NCBI GenBank assembly: GCA_031551455.1
Contig: JAVBNP010000253.1
Coordinates: forward strand, 1 to 16,219
DNA: 16,219 nt
Reading direction: 5' to 3'
DNA from: JAIRLS01 sp031551455
Lineage (GTDB): Bacteria; Bacteroidota; Bacteroidia; Bacteroidales; UBA4181
Part shown: positions 15,210 through 16,219 of the stretch, one piece after another
How positions within the stretch are numbered: the first letter of the stretch is position 1
Layout: the number at the start of each line of letters is the position of its first letter
The notes under the pieces: generated by a model
Seen by the model: only the letters and a program-made list of their open reading frames with translations
Database searches by the model: none
What the model was told of the DNA's origin: nothing
Translations under genes and position numbers: made by a program

Positions 15210-16219
15210 ATGAAAATTATCGTAATAAACTGCGGAAGTTCATCCATCAAATACCAACTGTTCGATATGAACGGCCCGGTCATTATGGCTAAAGGAGTCG
15301 TCGAAAAAATCGGCCTTAACGGGTCATTTATCAAACATGAAACAAACGGCGCAAAAAACATATTCGAAGGCGAAATTATCGACCATCGGACGGGAATCGA
15401 ATATATTCTCGGCATATTAATCAGTAAAGAATACGGGTGTATCAAAAGTTTCGACGAAATAGACGCCGTCGGTCACAGAGTCGTCCACGGCGGCGAAAAA
15501 TTCAATTCCAGCGTATTGATTACCGATGAAGTAATTGCCATGCTTGAAGAATGCATTCAACTGGCCCCGCTGCATAATCCGCCAAATTTGAGCGGCATAT
15601 ATGCCATGAGCGGCCTTCTTCCCAACGTTCCGCAAGTGGGAACGTTCGATACCGCATTTCATCAAACTATGCCCGATTACGCATACATGTATGCTATTCC
15701 TTATTCCCTATATACCAAACATGCCATCAGACGTTACGGTTTCCACGGGACAAGCCATCGCTACGTATCAAAGCGTGCACAAGAAATATTGGTCGGTAAA
15801 AACATACGAAAAATTATCACCTGTCATTTGGGTAACGGAGCATCTGTTGCCGCCGTCGTCGACGGTAAATCGGTGGATACTTCCATGGGACTTACCCCGG
15901 TTGAAGGTTTGATTATGGGAACACGTTGCGGTGACCTTGATCCAGGTATTGTCACATACATTATGCAATGCGAAGACATCAGCCGATCGGCCGTCAACAC
16001 ATTGATCAACAAACACAGCGGGCTTTTGGGAATCAGCGGCGTATCGTCGGATATGCGTGAATTGGCGGATGCCGCCGAAAAAGGTAATGAGCGCGCACAA
16101 TTGGCATTGCACATGTTTCGCTATCGGGTACGTAAATACATCGGCTCATATGCCGCCGCCATGGGTGGTGTTGATGCAATCGTATTTACGGGAGGTATCG
16201 GGGAGAACTCGGATGTGTC
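15210..16219 (+). CDS. ackA: Acetate kinase (partial, C-terminus outside window)
   Basis: Converts acetyl phosphate plus ADP to acetate plus ATP, completing the Pta-AckA pathway. From the ATG at 15210 the frame is open to the right edge: 336 of about 400 residues. Motifs in order: VINCGSSSIKY with Asn7; GHRVVHGG with Arg90; APLHNPP; FDTAFH with Asp147; RRYGFHGTSHRYV with His179; HLGNGAS; SMGLTPVEGLIMGTRCGD with Arg239; and FTGGIGENS at the end. All catalytic residues that fall inside the window are present; the late catalytic Glu is beyond it. It starts 102 bases after the dehydrogenase-like gene. That gap holds no clear promoter or hairpin, so co-transcription with the preceding gene is plausible. 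Confidence 0.97.
   Translation, partial: MKIIVINCGSSSIKYQLFDMNGPVIMAKGVVEKIGLNGSFIKHETNGAKNIFEGEIIDHRTGIEYILGILISKEYGCIKSFDEIDAVGHRVVHGGEKFNSSVLITDEVIAMLEECIQLAPLHNPPNLSGIYAMSGLLPNVPQVGTFDTAFHQTMPDYAYMYAIPYSLYTKHAIRRYGFHGTSHRYVSKRAQEILVGKNIRKIITCHLGNGASVAAVVDGKSVDTSMGLTPVEGLIMGTRCGDLDPGIVTYIMQCEDISRSAVNTLINKHSGLLGISGVSSDMRELADAAEKGNERAQLALHMFRYRVRKYIGSYAAAMGGVDAIVFTGGIGENSDV

Noticed and set aside
1..16219. Search for CRISPR arrays, insertion sequences, tRNA/rRNA genes, phage or defence genes
   Set aside because: No direct repeat array, transposase, cloverleaf-like RNA or defence-type protein was seen; all sizeable reading frames are explained by core genes.

Overview
This is a stretch of a Bacteroidetes (very probably Bacteroidales) chromosome. 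The evidence is the conserved block bamD - rpoZ - coaBC - DUF4835, a polysaccharide export pair of Bacteroidetes type (Wza plus a fused Wzz/tyrosine kinase), lipoprotein signals ending in Cys, starts without Shine-Dalgarno sequences behind A/T-rich leaders, and several copies of the Bacteroidetes -7 promoter element TAnnTTTG. The genus cannot be told from the window. No mobile element, CRISPR array, tRNA or rRNA is visible. Nearly all the DNA is explained by ordinary core genes.

Layout from left to right. (1) The minus-strand fhs gene (formate-tetrahydrofolate ligase) runs off the left edge. (2) After a divergent intergenic region of about 400 bases comes a plus-strand block: bamD, rpoZ, coaBC and a DUF4835 protein. 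The last three are joined by ATGA overlaps. A MotB/OmpA-type lipoprotein and a rho-independent terminator follow. (3) A lipoprotein S41 protease and a PfkB-family sugar kinase (probably KDG kinase) follow, each with its own -7 element. A strong hairpin closes this side. (4) A minus-strand envelope block reads wza - wzc - lolA-like - kdsC from right to left: exopolysaccharide export, its tyrosine kinase/chain-length regulator, a periplasmic lipoprotein carrier, and the Kdo-8-phosphate phosphatase of LPS synthesis. (5) The right end is acetate/acyl-CoA metabolism on the plus strand: pta, a divergent 3-hydroxyacyl-CoA dehydrogenase-like gene, and ackA, which runs off the right edge.

Themes: outer-membrane biogenesis (BamD, OmpA lipoprotein, LolA-like, Wza/Wzc, KdsC) and one-carbon/acetate energy metabolism (Fhs, Pta, AckA). 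The most unusual item is the dehydrogenase-like protein between pta and ackA. It keeps the fold and cofactor motifs, but the catalytic His and a conserved active-site Asn are replaced, and it has no ATG start. I found no convincing new multi-gene system.
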